Source of the DNA: Azolla caroliniana
Taxonomy: Eukaryota > Polypodiophyta
Length of the DNA: 64,000 nucleotides
Reading direction: 5' to 3'
NCBI GenBank assembly: GCA_043228905.1
Contig: JBHGNT010000007.1
Location: 1,674,001 to 1,738,000, forward strand
The notes under the pieces were generated by a model. The model ran no database searches. It saw nothing but the letters and a program-made list of their open reading frames with translations, and was not told the origin of the DNA. Positions 1 through 12,858 of this stretch are shown here, one piece after another. The translations under genes were made by a program, and so were the position numbers. Position 1 is the first letter of the stretch, and the number at the start of each line of letters is the position of its first letter.

Positions 1-340
1 TATATGTCACCTTCTTGAGAAAGTTTTTGGTGTGTGGTGGGATGATCACATCCTTGAATCGTATGGTGTACATCATATCACATGATACAAAGACCAATGT
101 GTGTTGTCTTCTTGAGGGATTGTCTGCAGTGCTCTAGGGTGATTGCATCCTTGAATTGTATGTTGCACCTTAGATCATAGATTATTGATAATCGTGTCTT
201 AGACCAAGACAAACATAGGTTATATCACATGTGACAAAGAACATTGGATATCATTTTTTCGAGAGATTGTTTGGGGAGTATAGTGGTGATCGCACCTAGA
301 ATTGTATGCCGCACCCCATATTGCACATCCTTGGCAATTG
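1..340. repeat. Diverged repeat family, about three units
   Basis: Three diverged units follow each other, starting near 10, 107 and 250. Each has a 'cttcttgag'-like start, then a 'gatcacatcc / gattgcatcc / gatcgcacct' core, then 'ttgaatcgtatg'-like sequence, and the units are joined by 'atcacatg.gacaaaga'-like sequence. A fourth copy lies at about 995-1120. No coding potential is visible. This is an old repeat of unknown class; edges are approximate. Confidence 0.5.
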
Positions 341-574
341 CATGGATGACAAATTGTATTATGTGAGGATCGTAGCATTATGTTTTATGCCTCTAGTTAT
401 TGTTGTTTTACATTATGTAAGTAGTGATCAAGGTCATTCATAAATATATCTCAAAAGCAACATTCATGCATAAAGATCAACTCAAGGGGGTATGAACCAA
501 CTCAAGGAGGGATTATTGACCATGTTAAGTTCATGGGTTTCCATTCACAAACGCAATCACTTTGAACCACATGG

Positions 575-820
575 TCACCTACATAATTAAGAGGGGGTGA
601 TGACTTGACTATCACACTAAAGAGCACACCTAGAAGGTTTAGCTCATATGTGTATGCCTTATTCACACATTGAGACTCAGTGCTTGAAAGTATGAATATC
701 CCTTCTTAGGAAGGAGACACACATCAAGATAACTTTTGTACTTAGGTCCTATGGCTCAATATTGGCCTCTCTATGGATGCTAAAAAGATATATCTGTCTA
801 TCTATAATATGCCATATTTC
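575..820 (+). repeat. Dispersed repeat, copy A (inverted partner near 61.4 kb)
   Basis: This stretch matches the reverse complement of about 61,330-61,515. Both contain 'gggtgatgacttga', 'cacactaaagag', 'ctagaaggtt.agctcatatg', 'atgccttattcacaca', 'aagtatgaatatcc' and 'gatgctaaaaagat'-like blocks in the same order. Similarity is moderate, with small indels. There is no ORF. It is probably a non-coding repeat family or an old transposon fragment. Confidence 0.6.
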
Positions 821-994
821 CTATAGAAATTAGGCTCCCCAATTATCCATTGAGTGCGGCCAAGGGTGATAACGTTTTGCCTCTTAGGACAACACATAAA
901 TGTACATAGGTAGAATTGATAGAAGTACACACGACCTAACAAAATTTGAGATGCATACCATTAAATGTAGACACTAGAACACCACAATTCACGT

Positions 995-1120
995 GTTTTA
1001 CAAAGAACAATGTACTTCGTCTTCTTGAGAAATTGTTTGCAGTATGTTGGGCGATCACATTGTTAATTTGTATGTTGTAGCTCTTAGTACATGTCCTTTG
1101 ATAATCATGTCTAATACAAA
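995..1120 (+). repeat. Further copy of the 1-340 repeat
   Basis: The order of blocks 'acaaagaacaatgt', 'cttcttgagaaattgtttgcagt', 'gcgatcacatt' and 'atttgtatgttgta' matches the units in the first 340 bases. The rest of 821-2260 is AT-rich with no recognisable gene. Confidence 0.45.
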
Positions 1121-2259
1121 GGCAACTTTTTGCTTTACTTGTTATGCTCGTAACCATATGAAGCTTTACATTTTGTGTGAATGAATTATTTAATGACATG
1201 ATGACAGTAACATCATGTCACATGGTTCTATAGAGGTGTTATTCCATTCCTTTGGTCATTAATTTCTTGTTTCTCACAAATAATGGAAAGGGATTAGTTA
1301 TTGCATGAATAAAAAAGTGCATCCAATTCAAGAAATGTGCACGCACAAGTAAATAAACATTGAGCACTTGCTTATTTTTCAAATTTTGTGTGTTTTCATG
1401 AGGGCACGTCAAGAGGAAACAAGTGGCCTCAGTACATAAATATATGTTATGTATGTATACATTATGTATGAATTTGTGCATTATAACGATAATTTCATAA
1501 GTCTCAAGGGCTGCAACATACAAGACAAATGAAAATATAAAAGAAAATACATTTGAATGCCAACAATTGATGCAACATTACAAATTTGCATAATTCCTAG
1601 TCATACTTGATTATATTGTATACGATTATTTGAGAGAACCACTAATTAATGCTACTCTTGCACAAGCAAAAGTGTTTTTTGGGTCAAGGGACATTTGTCT
1701 CTCTATGATAGGTGGTTCTTCATGTCTACCAGTATTTTGAGTAGGATACATCTTTTCAAATGACCACAAATGTGCTTGTTTTGTCATCTCTAGCTAGGTA
1801 ATTAATACGATAGTGACTTGTGCAATTGTTGCACCTTAGCAATAGAACTTTTCAAGGAAAATCCCAACAAAATGAGGGTGGAAAATTCAATGCACTCAAC
1901 GAATACTCCACCATGAGCATTAAATGAGCACAATGTGTACTAACTCTTAAATTGTTGGACCGATTTCAACATTAATTCTTGTTTTTCCTATATCTAGTTG
2001 TTCAATAAATGACCGTGCAGTTTTGTTTAGTTTTTAAACCACCACGACATGTATTAAATGTACTTTATGGGGTGATTCCTTAGGTAGCTAATCAGACTTT
2101 GTGGTGACTTTATTGGGTTCAAGAACATAATCAAGTTGAATTCTGTGGTCAAGCTTGTTCATTTGGAGGTTTTGACATCTTCTATTCTAGTCACGGTACA
2201 CATATGGAGTACTTATGATCATAAAACATGAGCTAAACCCAATGGTTGCCTATAATTAT

Positions 2260-5200
2260 CAACGTGGGAGGTGGATGGTTGTGCAATGCATGATAAATGG
2301 AGAGACATATGATTTTGCTGGAATATGTGCCCCAAATGCCTAAAGGAGAAGAGCTTTACTTAGGCAAGACATTCGTGCTTATCCATGGCCACAAATGCAT
2401 TTATATGTGGAGATTGCAACAACTCTCCAAATGTAGGCGATAACATTAGTGGGCACTCGCATATCTTGAGAGAGGAATAAGGTCAATGGTATAATATGCA
2501 AAGATCACTAGATTAGGCTAGGTTTATCTTTCATCACACCACCCACTCCTCATAGTATGCAAGGCTTGATAGATGGTATTTGTTGCATGCTAGACAATAT
2601 GACAATTTCACATGTGCAATGCATATAGATCATGCTTTGGAGTTTTCAGATCATGCGCATGTCTAGCTAGACCTTTATTTTAGGAATCATTCCTATGAAG
2701 TGCATCTCTAGAAGAAGAGACTTATGCTCATTAACAATAGTTACCTCAAGCACAAGCTCTTCAAGGGGATGCTCTATGACATAATACCTCCTCTTCGTGT
2801 AGAAGTCAACATAGATGTTGACACAACGTGGGTACATTTTCTACATATATTACAAACAATAATATACGAGTATGGGAAGTGGTATGTCTCAAGACAGAGG
2901 AATGCACTCAACAAGCCAAATCTACTTGCCAAGCCCTAACGGAGTTAACACATAGAAGATCTTTGACCTTACCAGAAGAGGAATCTACATTGTGTATGAA
3001 CAAACACGCATTGATGCTACATGACAAAAATGAATTGGAAAAATGGCAAGTTAGATCAAGACTATTGCCATTGAAAGACAAAGAATGCATATAATACATC
3101 AAAAGGTTGCATCTAATACACCAAAAGGAATCCAATGATTAAATTTATCAAAATGGGCAATGGTTCATGGACTACGAACTTACTTGAACTAGCCAAGGAA
3201 TGTGTAACTCACTTCTCGCACATCTTTGAGAACAATGTCCTTGTTATAAATGTAGTTATACAAATCGGAGATACATTATTGTCACTTGTTCACAGACCAC
3301 TATTTGTGGTGATAGAGCTATTACATTGGATGCAACATTCACAATGAAGGAGCTTTTGGAAGCTCGAAAGGGTCACAGAAAAGGAAAACACCTGGTTGGC
3401 CTAGTATTATGCTAGGATCTAATCCTATCTATGGCAAATAAAACTTGTCAATAGTGGGATAATATCATATACCTATATCATGGAAAGAAGGTTTGGTCAA
3501 ATTAATACCCAAAAAGAAATTGTGTGAATATTTTTCGAATTGGTGACTAATCACTCTCATGCCAATTATCTATAAACTTATTACAAAGATAATTGTTAAT
3601 TGTATTAAGGACACTTGTTGGGAGGCATATACATAAACCAATACGGGTTCATTCCACGAAGACAAATTATAGATTATATTGCTAATGCCTCTATTGGAAT
3701 GGAGTATGCAAAATACACCAAACAAGATGTATTAATCATGCAGATTGACATTGAAAAGGCATTTGACACAATCCAATGGGATTTTGTGGAAGCCACAACG
3801 GTCAAACTAGGATTTGGCCCGAAAATGTCTCAAGTAATCTACTAGCTTTATAGGTCTAGCACATCTTCATGTATTATTGATGGTGAATTGACATATTCAT
3901 GGTACTTAGCCAAATTAGTATGACAAGGTTGTCCTGTAAGTGCATTTTTGTGTGCAATTGCAACTAATCCACAATTTTTGTACATGGATAATCTAATATC
4001 AATCGGTCAACTTCACATTTTGAAAATGAAAGGAGGTCATGATTTTGTGGCTTAGACATATGCGAATGATACATTATTCATGTCACAAAACAATCCACAT
4101 GATATGAGAGTGATTATGGATGCCCTCAAATTATATGGATTAGTTGTTGGGTTGCATGTTAACTTCAACAAGTCCAAACTCCTACCCAGGCTAAATGAAA
4201 TGGGATGGAATGCAACAGGGAAAGGAATGGTTTAATGGGTTCTACAAAAAGTGAGACAAAAGCTAAGCTATTGGAAGATTGCAATATGGCTGCTCCATGT
4301 CAAATTGAGGATAGTGCAATCTAAATTTATGTCTTACATGTAGTATTACTTAATTATGATTGATTGGCCGAAACACATTATACAAAAGATTAACTCAGAA
4401 ATCTTAAGAAACTTTTGGTGCTCTAAGCAATCACAGAAAGGTGTATGACTCTTATCACAAGAGAAGATATGCACTCCACGACTGTATGGAAGAGTAAAAA
4501 TTCTTAATTTGCACTTGCATATGTTGGCTAGGAAAATGACTTTACTGCCAAAATTTGTTGAACAAACATTGCCTTGGGCAAGAATGCTATCAGGTATGTT
4601 TGATAATTTGAAAACCAAGTCATTTGGCTCATGGGATACTAACAATTGGGATTTAGTGTTTGGAAGGCTTGACAAGCACATCAAAGGATGTCCATTTAGC
4701 TCAAATCTTCTAAAGCACAAGAAGGAAGTATTGCACCACATAAAATGGAGAGGCGGGAATTCAAAATCAGGGAACTCTCTACGCCTCAAAAGTTTACATT
4801 GGAGTGCTATATTCCCACCATCACTAGCTGAACAAGAGCCTAGAAAAGCTTATTTCAAAAAGGTGTTACAAAAAGGCAAAATTGTTATTCCAATGGATAA
4901 GATTACAGCATATTGTGTGTATAGGTTGTTGCAACCTACCCCATGGTTTCAAAACATTCAAATGCATTGTGGCACCTACAAAAGCACAATCTTGGTGGGA
5001 AATAGGCTTACAGACTTATGGAGCTCTTGTCTTTCCCTTAAACAATAGGTATTCCTATGGAGATGCTCCCCAATTGCGTTGAATCTTCAAACGTGATCGA
5101 TAGCTTCGCCGCATTGTGCACAATGTGTTGGACGATTGGAAACAGTCCCACACGTATTACAGACTTGCTCATTCACTTGATTAAGTGCATCTCTTTCTCA

Positions 5201-5290
5201 CAGATTTCCTGGCCAAAGGTTTGGGAAGTATTCTTGGCTATTTGGACAAATTCTGTGCGCCCTATCCAACAATAGCCCTATTTTCTCTTA
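2260..5290 (+). pseudogene. Decayed L1-like LINE ORF2 (LINE-1)
   Basis: An old non-LTR retrotransposon broken by many stops and frameshifts. Translated pieces follow the plant L1 ORF2 order. A weak endonuclease-like start (about 2,270-2,650) is followed by an RT motif 0/1 remnant ('LIPK..NW..I', about 3,490-3,590). Next come the motif-2 block 'IDIEKAFDTIQWDFV' at about 3,745-3,790, a 'QGCP' motif near 3,930, and 'YANDT' near 4,060 where the catalytic YADD would be. The connection domain at 4,509-5,048 is still open for 179 codons. The tail at about 5,099-5,275 has cysteines and histidines spaced like a degenerate zf-RVT. The changed YADD and the stops make it inactive. Edges are approximate. 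Confidence 0.75.
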
Positions 5291-5587
5291 TGGACAAGAT
5301 TTTGGGCAATGGTGTGAAAATCACAAAAGACGTACGAAATCAAGTGTCAATAATATAAAACAATAATAGTGAATATACTAATTCTAAGTAAGTTTAATAT
5401 CTTAGTACAAAAGACGAAGATCTTGAAGAAATGCACTTTACTACATAAGAAACGTACATCTAAGTGTCAACTTATGTGGGTAAGAAGTTGCGAAAGAAAA
5501 AGAGAAAATTGTGAGGTATCCCACATAGACAAGATGAATAAGGCTCTCACCATATATAAGGTGGAGCATAGAGAGTTCAAGGTAACT

Positions 5588-6310
5588 TGAACTAAGAGTG
5601 GTGGTGGCCTAGCCACTCGTAAAGGTTTTGGCCAACCAAAACCGGACCGACGATGGAGCTGGCAAAGTGACAGTGGCACACCGACAACCGGTGATTCGGC
5701 GGAACCGACATTCGACGGCGCACCGGCATCCGACAACATTTGGCGCCGGCGAACTAGCGTCATCCGACATCCGGCGATCGGATAGATATATAAATAAATG
5801 AATAAATATATGTATAAACATATATATATACACAAGGAGTGCAAGTGTGGATTTGAACCTTGCACCTCCAAGTTGAGAGTCTATAGGACTACCATTAAGC
5901 CAAGACAGAGCTAAAATGAGTGACATGGTTATCATGCACTACATGTAATACATGGGCGCCAAATGGCAAACATGCATTTTATGCATGTCCTCAACCCTCA
6001 AATGCATGAGGGCATCTATAAAAGAGGGGATTCTTATAAAAAAGGGGGGCTCTTTTGGTTATGAAATTAAGAAGAAGAAAATTCGTTATCGAATTGATCG
6101 TGTAACTTATTCTTAAATCTAAAGATAAAAGTTCAATCAATCTCTCTCAATTGAAAGTCAAGTGTTTAATCTCAACTTCTCTCTTTCCCAATCTATCTTA
6201 AATACTTCCTCACTAAAGCTTGTACCGACTTCGAATCCTTCTGGTCCAGAACCCCGGCAGTTCCGCCTCACGATCCGCGCCTAGTGACGGATCTTCACGA
6301 CACCGCAATA
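5588..6310 (+). mobile_element. Solo LTR, Gypsy-1-related, plus sense
   Basis: A non-coding block of about 720 bp, flanked by a direct GTAACT(T) repeat at 5582-5588 and 6311-6317, which I read as the target duplication. It shares ordered blocks with the sense strand of the Gypsy-1 LTR: 'atcatgca.tacatgtaat.catg', a 'gcgccaaa.tggc' block, 'catgcattttatgcatg', and the TATA region 'tctataaaagaggggattc' near 6018. There is no adjacent PBS, polypurine tract or coding sequence, so it is a solo LTR. Local GC is much higher than in the flanks. The exact ends are uncertain because TG...CA termini are not clear. Confidence 0.65.
5836..5901 (-). other. tRNA-like module inside the solo LTR (antisense)
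   Basis: Read on the minus strand, a box-A-like TGGCTTAATGG is followed about 33 bases later by a box-B-like GGTTCAAATCC. Both are close to the tRNA internal promoter consensus (TRGYNNARNNGG and GGTTCGANTCC). It lies about 115 bp upstream of the LTR's TATA box and is antisense to it. It does not fold into a full standard tRNA by eye, so I call it tRNA-like only. Confidence 0.6.
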
Positions 6311-6317
6311 GTAACTT

Positions 6318-7860
6318 AGGTCTTTGATCAAAACCAATTGCATGAAGTTAGTTTCTTTAAGCAATTCCTCATGCAATCTCTATTTGATCTTCTACAACTT
6401 AAAGACATCACATTGCAAATTTACACTCTTTACTTTAATCGCTTCTAACCCCTTTAGTGTTTAATCGACACTTGTATACTTCTTTTTATTCTTTGTAGGT
6501 TTTCATTTGACTTTGACATTTCCCACTAGTAACAAAAGTATTACTAAAAAAAGGCTCTATTGTGTTATTGCATCGAACTAATAAAGCATAGCAAGGTCAA
6601 CCCCTATGTACGAGTGTGCTCAAGTGGAAAGGAATAGAAATTCAATGCACACTATAAATTCTACCCTAAGTACTAGACAACAACCACATCCAACATACCA
6701 TTATCTACAAAAGGTCACTAGTGATATAAGTGTACAAGGCTACCACAACATTACAAGACAAAACAAAGGGAGATACTAATTTGATGGAGTTGGTGCACTC
6801 ATTAGGCAACCTACCATGGGTATTATTTAGCATATGGACACAAATTATGTTCAAATTTGATAGGTGTGAAATGACATGTTAACACGTTGTGTCAATTATG
6901 TTTTCATTACACATGCAACTCGTAGAAAAAATTGCTTATCACTTTTAGGATTCATTGCGTGTACATGCATGCTTAGAACACATTAGAATATGCAACACTT
7001 GTAACATTTTATTATTGCATTGACAACATAAAATGGGATGTCGAGTTGACAGAAATTTCTGAGACAATGTGACAATTAGATATTTCCAATGGTAGGAAAG
7101 GAATATACGAATCTCTTTTTTGTATTTGCTTCATATTCTTTTATGCTTCTTGCATTTTGGACAAGCATTGTTACTACACATATTGTCTAATGTTTGTTGA
7201 TTGGTGCCAATAGAAATATAAGAAGCCTCTTTGAATTTGGTCATTGTTCAAGCATGCCCGAATGAAAGTTGAAAATATTTCAAATCTTTAATATATCCCT
7301 ATTTACTTTTTGGAAACAAAATGCATAACATACATTAAATGGTGCAAACACGTTATAAAATACAAAATACGCCAAAGGTTCTTGATGCATCGACTTAGTC
7401 ATGCAAAAGTGAAATTATGACATGGTAGTTCTTGCTTTGTTTTTTAATTTAAAATTCATGATATTTGTTTTGTCATTCAAGTTAACATATGAATTCAATA
7501 CCATTTGATACAACGCACATCTATCCAATCCATGCATCCAATTAACTAGCATTTTCCATATTTAATCTTACATGCACACATAAATTCAAATGTTTAATAG
7601 ATATAGTCTATATTTATCAAATGAGGAAAGAAAACAACAGAAGCCATTCATAGCAAGCTTTGATGATGGGATTATTGACAATATTGAAATTCATAGCAAG
7701 TTTTGAAGATTGCATTATTTGCAATGCACTTCTACTTCATATCAATTTACTAGCGAGCTTTGGCCATGGTTATTATTAGCAAATATATTGTGAGAATCAA
7801 CAATATAAGCAAAAAGAAGTTTGTCTTAATTTGAACCAAGAACCACTTTGTTACAAATCC
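6318..7860. other. AT-rich spacer, no gene seen
   Basis: About 1.5 kb of AT-rich DNA with no ORF carrying a recognisable motif and no clear repeat structure. Confidence 0.6.
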
Positions 7861-10405
7861 TCAATTATTATTATTTTATTTTATTTACCAAAAAAGAATA
7901 TACTCCTTTAGTTAAAATATACACAAACTCGATCCCTTTCTCGGGTAGGCCGAGCCAAGACTATCCTATCCTACAAAGAGATCTCACTTATTTATCTTAC
8001 ACTTTCACATATGGCTCTAGCCATCCTTTCATGCACATCACCTGTCTTTCACGCCCCTCGATCATCTAATGGGAGGGGGGAACAACCATTTGGGTACTTC
8101 ATACTTCCATAGTATATCCATTCCATTTGCTGCGGCCATCGGTGTAGTACACCATCGCTTTCGAAAATTTAGCCTCATTAGTTCTGCAACATCATTAGTA
8201 CCATCAATCCGCTCATATTGAGCTCTTAGTGTAGTTATTAGTCTGTGCCAGATAGCTTAATCGATTTAGTTGGGGGGCGTTTGTGTGCTAAAACACCCTG
8301 GTACACCTTGTTGTCCATATATACCATATAGTAATGGGGGCAAGCAACATCCAAAGATCTCCAAGTTTTTGATTCTGTGCACAAGTTGTAGGTACCCTGT
8401 TGTCAATGATCAGCCACACAATGCCATTCTCCCCTTTGTACTTAGAATCGCATGTGCTATTGTATTTCACCACATCATCCTCAAGACAAATCTAGCAAGC
8501 ATGTCCCCAATTGAGGGTGAACGAACTAGAGGCATGGCAAAGCAAACGTAGTGCACTTACCCATACAGCCACTGCGTCGCGACATTCCCATAGACAATGG
8601 GAAATGCTTTCTATCTATCCACAGGCAGTACATCTAGGGTCTACATTGGGGCCTTTACCCCACGTCCCTACCGGAAAGGCTCTATGTGCAATAAGCCATA
8701 AACACATCATTATCTTGCGGTCATATCCGTCATGCCATATCATTTTCTAGAATTTATCTAGTCTCATTTCACTAATGCCCTCTTGTTTCCAAAATTTCCT
8801 TGGTGCAATCTTGTTGTGTGCTTGTTATAGAGTAATTTGCCTCCCAATCTTCGTGTTATACTTGGAAAATTGAACCAGCTTTTCCCCATCAGTTCGTCCT
8901 TGAGTTCTCTAACAATACATCGTTGAGTCCCATGATACTGATCCAAATGCCCTAGTATAGGCCAACACATTGTCGCCGGTGTGATCTCCGTTGGCTTAGG
9001 GTCAATAATCATATTCTTGCCATTTTTTGCGATCAGCCTAATCGGCCTTTCTCTTTGAAAGGCTGGTTGCTCAACTCTTACCATTCTGTGCTCTAGTTTG
9101 TAGTAGAATACCTCATTTGATTCTACTTTCATTCCCTTAATGCCAATTAAACAGCTCTCACCATCTATAAGTTCTCTCCACGCAATTTCAGAGGTTGTTA
9201 CTTCTTCCTCTTCCACGGTGTTCCTGTAGCATGCAATGGCATCTGTAATTCTCTTGAGCATGCCTTTACCCCTGCTTATTCTCCATATTCTAGCCTTTTG
9301 TGTGCCCACCTCATTGGACAAAAACCTCTCCCACTCCACTAAGGCATTCCCTTGGACATTGATTAACTCAGCCCATTTGAAACCTACTTTTTGGCCTATC
9401 ATCAGTCCATCCATATCTCTAATCAATGGGTTCCATACAATTGGCATGTACATCTGCGCATATGCATCATTTCTCCACCTACATGTGATCCCCTTTTTGA
9501 TTTATTGCCATGCTTTCATAATTCCAATAGTAGAACGACTCGGCATACTTCCCCAATATTTGGGTTTCATTTCTAGCACAAAACCCCAAAATGGGCTGCT
9601 TGGCCAATGTCCACCTTGTCTCGGCAACCACATCTTCCATCTACGTTGCCATAGAACTTTCCAAGGTGCCTCAGGAGGTTGTAGGCTCTTGACCACTACT
9701 TTGCCTAGCAAGGCCTTCGTTTGCACCACAGGATCTATCAATCCCACCCCCCCCTTCACTTTTACTTTTTATAAGCATGGTCCAAGAAACCTTTGTATAG
9801 GCTTGTTTTTCCTCTATGCCCCCCCATAAGAAATTTCTGATAATCCTTTTTATCAATTTCATTGACTTGGGCACGATTATCTAGGATGCAACAGTATGCC
9901 AAATAGTGGCCATTAGAATTTGATTGCAATCACAATCTTGCCCGCAAAGGATAGTTTTCTTGCATTCTACCATATTCACTTCGCTTTTATTTTGTCCACT
10001 AGTAGATTGTAATGTTCTGCTCGATCGATGTCCATACCAATTTTGAAGCCCAATTATCTAATAGCTTCTCCTTTCCTCAACCATCTAAAATTGGGGTCGG
10101 GGACCCAATTTAACATGGGCATATTAGTGATCCAAATGCCCACATATTTATTCCAATTTATTTTAGCATCCTATCCCCTACAAAACTCATCAATTGCATT
10201 TTGCAATCTGCCCAAGTTGTGTGCATCACCTTTGACATAGTTCATTGTGTCATCAACATATGCTGTATCAAGCACCATACCTTCATCATTGGGCAAGGTA
10301 AGGCCTTGTATTTGCTAAGATCTATCAACAATTTGATAATGCAAAGCATCTGCTGCAATGATGTATAAGTATGGGGCCAATGCGCATCCTTGGCGTACCG
10401 AACGT
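7861..10405 (-). pseudogene. LINE-A, 3' part (RT palm to zf-RVT and tail)
   Basis: This is the downstream half of an L1-type LINE on the minus strand. Starting at 10,405 it encodes 'VRQGCALAPYLYI' (RT motif 4) and then 'YVDDT', the catalytic box, near 10,250. 'NFLWGG', a plant-LINE signature, lies near 9,830. A 229-codon open stretch follows (9,453-8,764). A zf-RVT-like region at about 8,750-8,480 has 'WLIAHRAFPVGTW' and C..C / H..C spacing ('SHCLW.C'). Several stops and frameshifts break it. A TTA/TTTTA-rich tract at 7,861-7,885 is the likely A-rich tail of the minus-strand element. The upstream half lies at 19,468-23,780, separated by Gypsy-1. Confidence 0.8.
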
Positions 10406-10717
10406 TGTCAGGGTAGTTGTGGTTCGTGCGGCGAAGTCATAGGGACTAAGGTTAAGGGGAGTTGAAGGAACTTTTATAAGGCTTGCGCACAAATGTTAGG
10501 AAGATTAAGGATAAAAAGAATAAGAGTTTAAAGTAATGTGTGTGAGAGAGAGACGAGTATAGATAAAAGATAGAGACAATGTATGATTCAAGAAGCAAGA
10601 TAGAGACAAAGTATGATTTAAGAAAAAACGTATATGATATGAACATTATGTATATTACGAATACAAGATTTTACCAACTTTACAATGCTTGATAGCAAGA
10701 TGATCCCTTTCTCTACC

Positions 10718-10791
10718 GACTCTTGATTTGAACCCTTGACTCCAACTTGGAAACACGAGTCTCTTCACCAACAAGCTAACATGTTTGTTTC
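10718..10791 (-). other. tRNA-like module in the Gypsy-1 LTR (sense)
   Basis: On the minus strand it reads TAGCTTGTTGG (box-A-like) and then GGTTCAAATCA (box-B-like). The piece 'AGTTGGAGTCAAGGGTTCAAATC' inside it resembles the 5,836-5,901 module. It lies downstream of the TATA box, unlike the other modules. Confidence 0.45.
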
Positions 10792-11023
10792 TTTTATCTT
10801 ATTTCTCTAACTTTCTCTTCTTGATTGATTCCCCTCTTTTTATAGGTGCCCCAATGCATAAAATGCATGTGAGGGTAAAGACATGCATGCAATGCATGTG
10901 ATGCATGATCGCCATTTTGGCGTTCATGCATTACATGTGATGCATGATAGACATCTCGCTCATTTGAGCTTCCATGTATGAAAATAGCCATGGGATAAGT
11001 ATAATGATGGACTAAAGTAACTA

Positions 11024-11083
11024 ACCTAGCTAAGTGGTGTATACCTTGTGCTTGGTATACAAGGTTGAGGGTTCAAGTCTCTC
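11024..11083 (+). other. tRNA-like module in the Gypsy-1 LTR (antisense)
   Basis: TAGCTAAGTGG at about 11,027 fits the A-box consensus at all its defined positions. GGTTCAAGTCT follows at about 11,070 as a B-box-like site. It is antisense to the LTR and lies about 180 bp upstream of its TATA box. It aligns by position and by flanking sequence with the module at 5,836-5,901. Confidence 0.55.
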
Positions 11084-11225
11084 AATTTTACTCAATACAA
11101 TACTTAGCTTCATTCTTATATCATGAAGCATTTCATATATATGGGTGTGGGTTCAAGTTTTTCAAATATTATTAAATACAATATTTAAGTTCATTTTTAT
11201 ATCGTGAAGCACATTCTTCACAACA

Positions 11226-12424
11226 CCCACCCCCTCTGAACTTGCACATTGGTTGTGCAAAGTTCATCCAACACTCCTGATTCTTTTAGTTCTTCTACTT
11301 CTTCATAAAATTCGGGCTCTAGTGACTCCCTCCTTTTAAATATTTTAATCCTTTTTCCTGCAATTGGGATACGAATTTCTATCCCATCTAATTCATTGAG
11401 GAAATATACGGAGGTCCAAACCACCTTTTTGCGAACTTCCGTATAGTATTGTATTGATTATCTAGGCTACAATCATATACTAATACCCAGTCTCCTTCTT
11501 GCACCTTTCTTGGTTGTATTCTTTTTATCTTGTCAAATCTGTCCTTATTCTTGATTCTTGCCTCTTTCAATCTAGTAGCTACTTTTTCTATGTCTTCTGT
11601 CCGTGAATGAAGTTGTCGTACCCGAATCGCACGTAAATCTTCCCTACTCATTTCTGATTCCCAAGGCAACACAACCCATGTAGTTATCTTTTCTTCAATT
11701 GGCATTATCGGCTTCTGCCCTGTGATTAATTCTGCAAGCATATATCCAGTAACAGTGCTATGAGTTGTCCTATCAGCCCATAGTGCATAGGGTAAGACTT
11801 TTGGCCAATCAATGACCCGTCCTTTACATACGTTTGCTAAAGATTTGACTATTGGCCCATGTCCCCTTTCAATCTTTCCATTAGCTTCCGGATTATATGT
11901 CGTTGTCAAAGATAGCCGAATCCCTATTTTGTTGAAAAAATCTTGAGCTTCTGCAGAATTGAGCTGTCCCCTATCTGTTACTATCTTCCCGATACATCCA
12001 TATCTACAAACAGTGTCCTCCAAGATGAATTGACATACTCCTAATGTCCCTTTTGTTCGCAATGCACGTCCTTCCACTTGATTTGTTAGATCTTCTCTTG
12101 CAAGAACCATGTATCTCTTTTGTCCTACTCCAAGTGGCATTGTTACCAAATCTATCATCCACTTGTAATGCACCCCCGGTGAGTATGTTGGGTGTAATTC
12201 ATCACAAAATTTTACATTTGAATAATATTGACAAGTGGGACAAGTTTCCACATACTTTTTTATTTGCTCATAATATCGAGGCCACCAAAACCATTCTTTA
12301 ATCTTACTGAAAGTGGCCCACACTCCTCGATCACCAGCCCATTCTTTGTCATACAGCTCTCCGATTATCTCCTTTCTTTGCCCTTCAGAATCTATTACTC
12401 TTTGCGGGTTTCCAGTCTTGGTTT
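11226..12424 (-). pseudogene. Gypsy-1 integrase and C-terminal part
   Basis: This is the end of a Ty3/Gypsy pol. From the start of the piece (12,424): an H2C2-type zinc-binding stretch with 'CPTCQYYSN', the integrase core with D ('MIDLVTM'), D ('VTDRGQLNS') and E ('NPEANGKIERGHG') near 12,170, 11,960 and 11,870, then a C-terminal domain with 'RWFGP' near 11,420. The reading frame is open for 311 codons (12,323-11,388) and then shifts into an open 68-codon frame (11,424-11,218). The 12,424 edge is where the young Gypsy inserted; upstream coding resumes at 18,083. The integrase resembles that of Gypsy-2, so both belong to one lineage. Confidence 0.85.
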
Positions 12425-12847
12425 TGTCAGGAATAGTACTAAAACAGAGATGGAATTAGTACTAAGAAGAGTAGTACTATTAGTACTAAGAGGACGGGAT
12501 TGCGTAAGATTCCCGAGAGAGAGAAAGTGAGAAGAGGAGAGAGAGAGGGAAATAAGATGATGACAGCAGCTCTTATATTATATGAAAGATAAGTACAAAT
12601 CGACTAAGAGGCTTAAGACTGGTGTTGAACCAATTTGGTTCAACATAATGCCTAGTGCCCTCTTTTATAGTGTTTTCAGGAGTAATCCTGAAGCTTCTAG
12701 AATGTTCCAGAGAAATCTGGAATATACACTAATTTCCTATAATAAAATGTAAATGAAAATAATATCCTACGTATTACAATACATGATCTAATGGTAAGAG
12801 CTCGACCCATGTAGCATAAAGTCATGGGTTCGAGTCTTGCCATGACA
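12425..12847 (-). repeat. 3' LTR of the young chromodomain Gypsy
   Basis: In sense it starts TGTCATGGCAAGACTCGAAC, so the LTR tip is itself the end of a tRNA-like module (plus strand 12,785-12,847; B-box-like GGTTCGAGTCT). The sense TATA box (TATAAAAGAGGG) is near 12,668. A near-perfect palindrome with arms GTTGAACCA and TGGTTCAAC lies at 12,624-12,644, where transcription should start. The polypurine tract AAGGAGGAGATAG is at 12,848-12,860 and overlaps the pol stop codon. Confidence 0.9.
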
Positions 12848-12858
12848 CTATCTCCTCC

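Larger units (their letters stand above)
10406..11225 (-). mobile_element. Gypsy-1 3' LTR
   Basis: An LTR of 820 bp, TGTCAGGG...CACAACA on the plus strand; the element's sense is minus. Its first 190 bp match the truncated copy at 19,276-19,467 almost base for base, apart from small indels. The sense TATA box is near 10,842 ('cctataaaaagagggg' on the minus strand). Just outside, at 11,226-11,241, is the polypurine tract in minus sense ('AGAGGGGGTGGG'). The U3 end holds two diverged copies of a ~95-bp unit (about 11,070-11,225). tRNA-like modules lie at 11,024-11,083 (plus) and 10,718-10,791 (minus). Confidence 0.85.
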
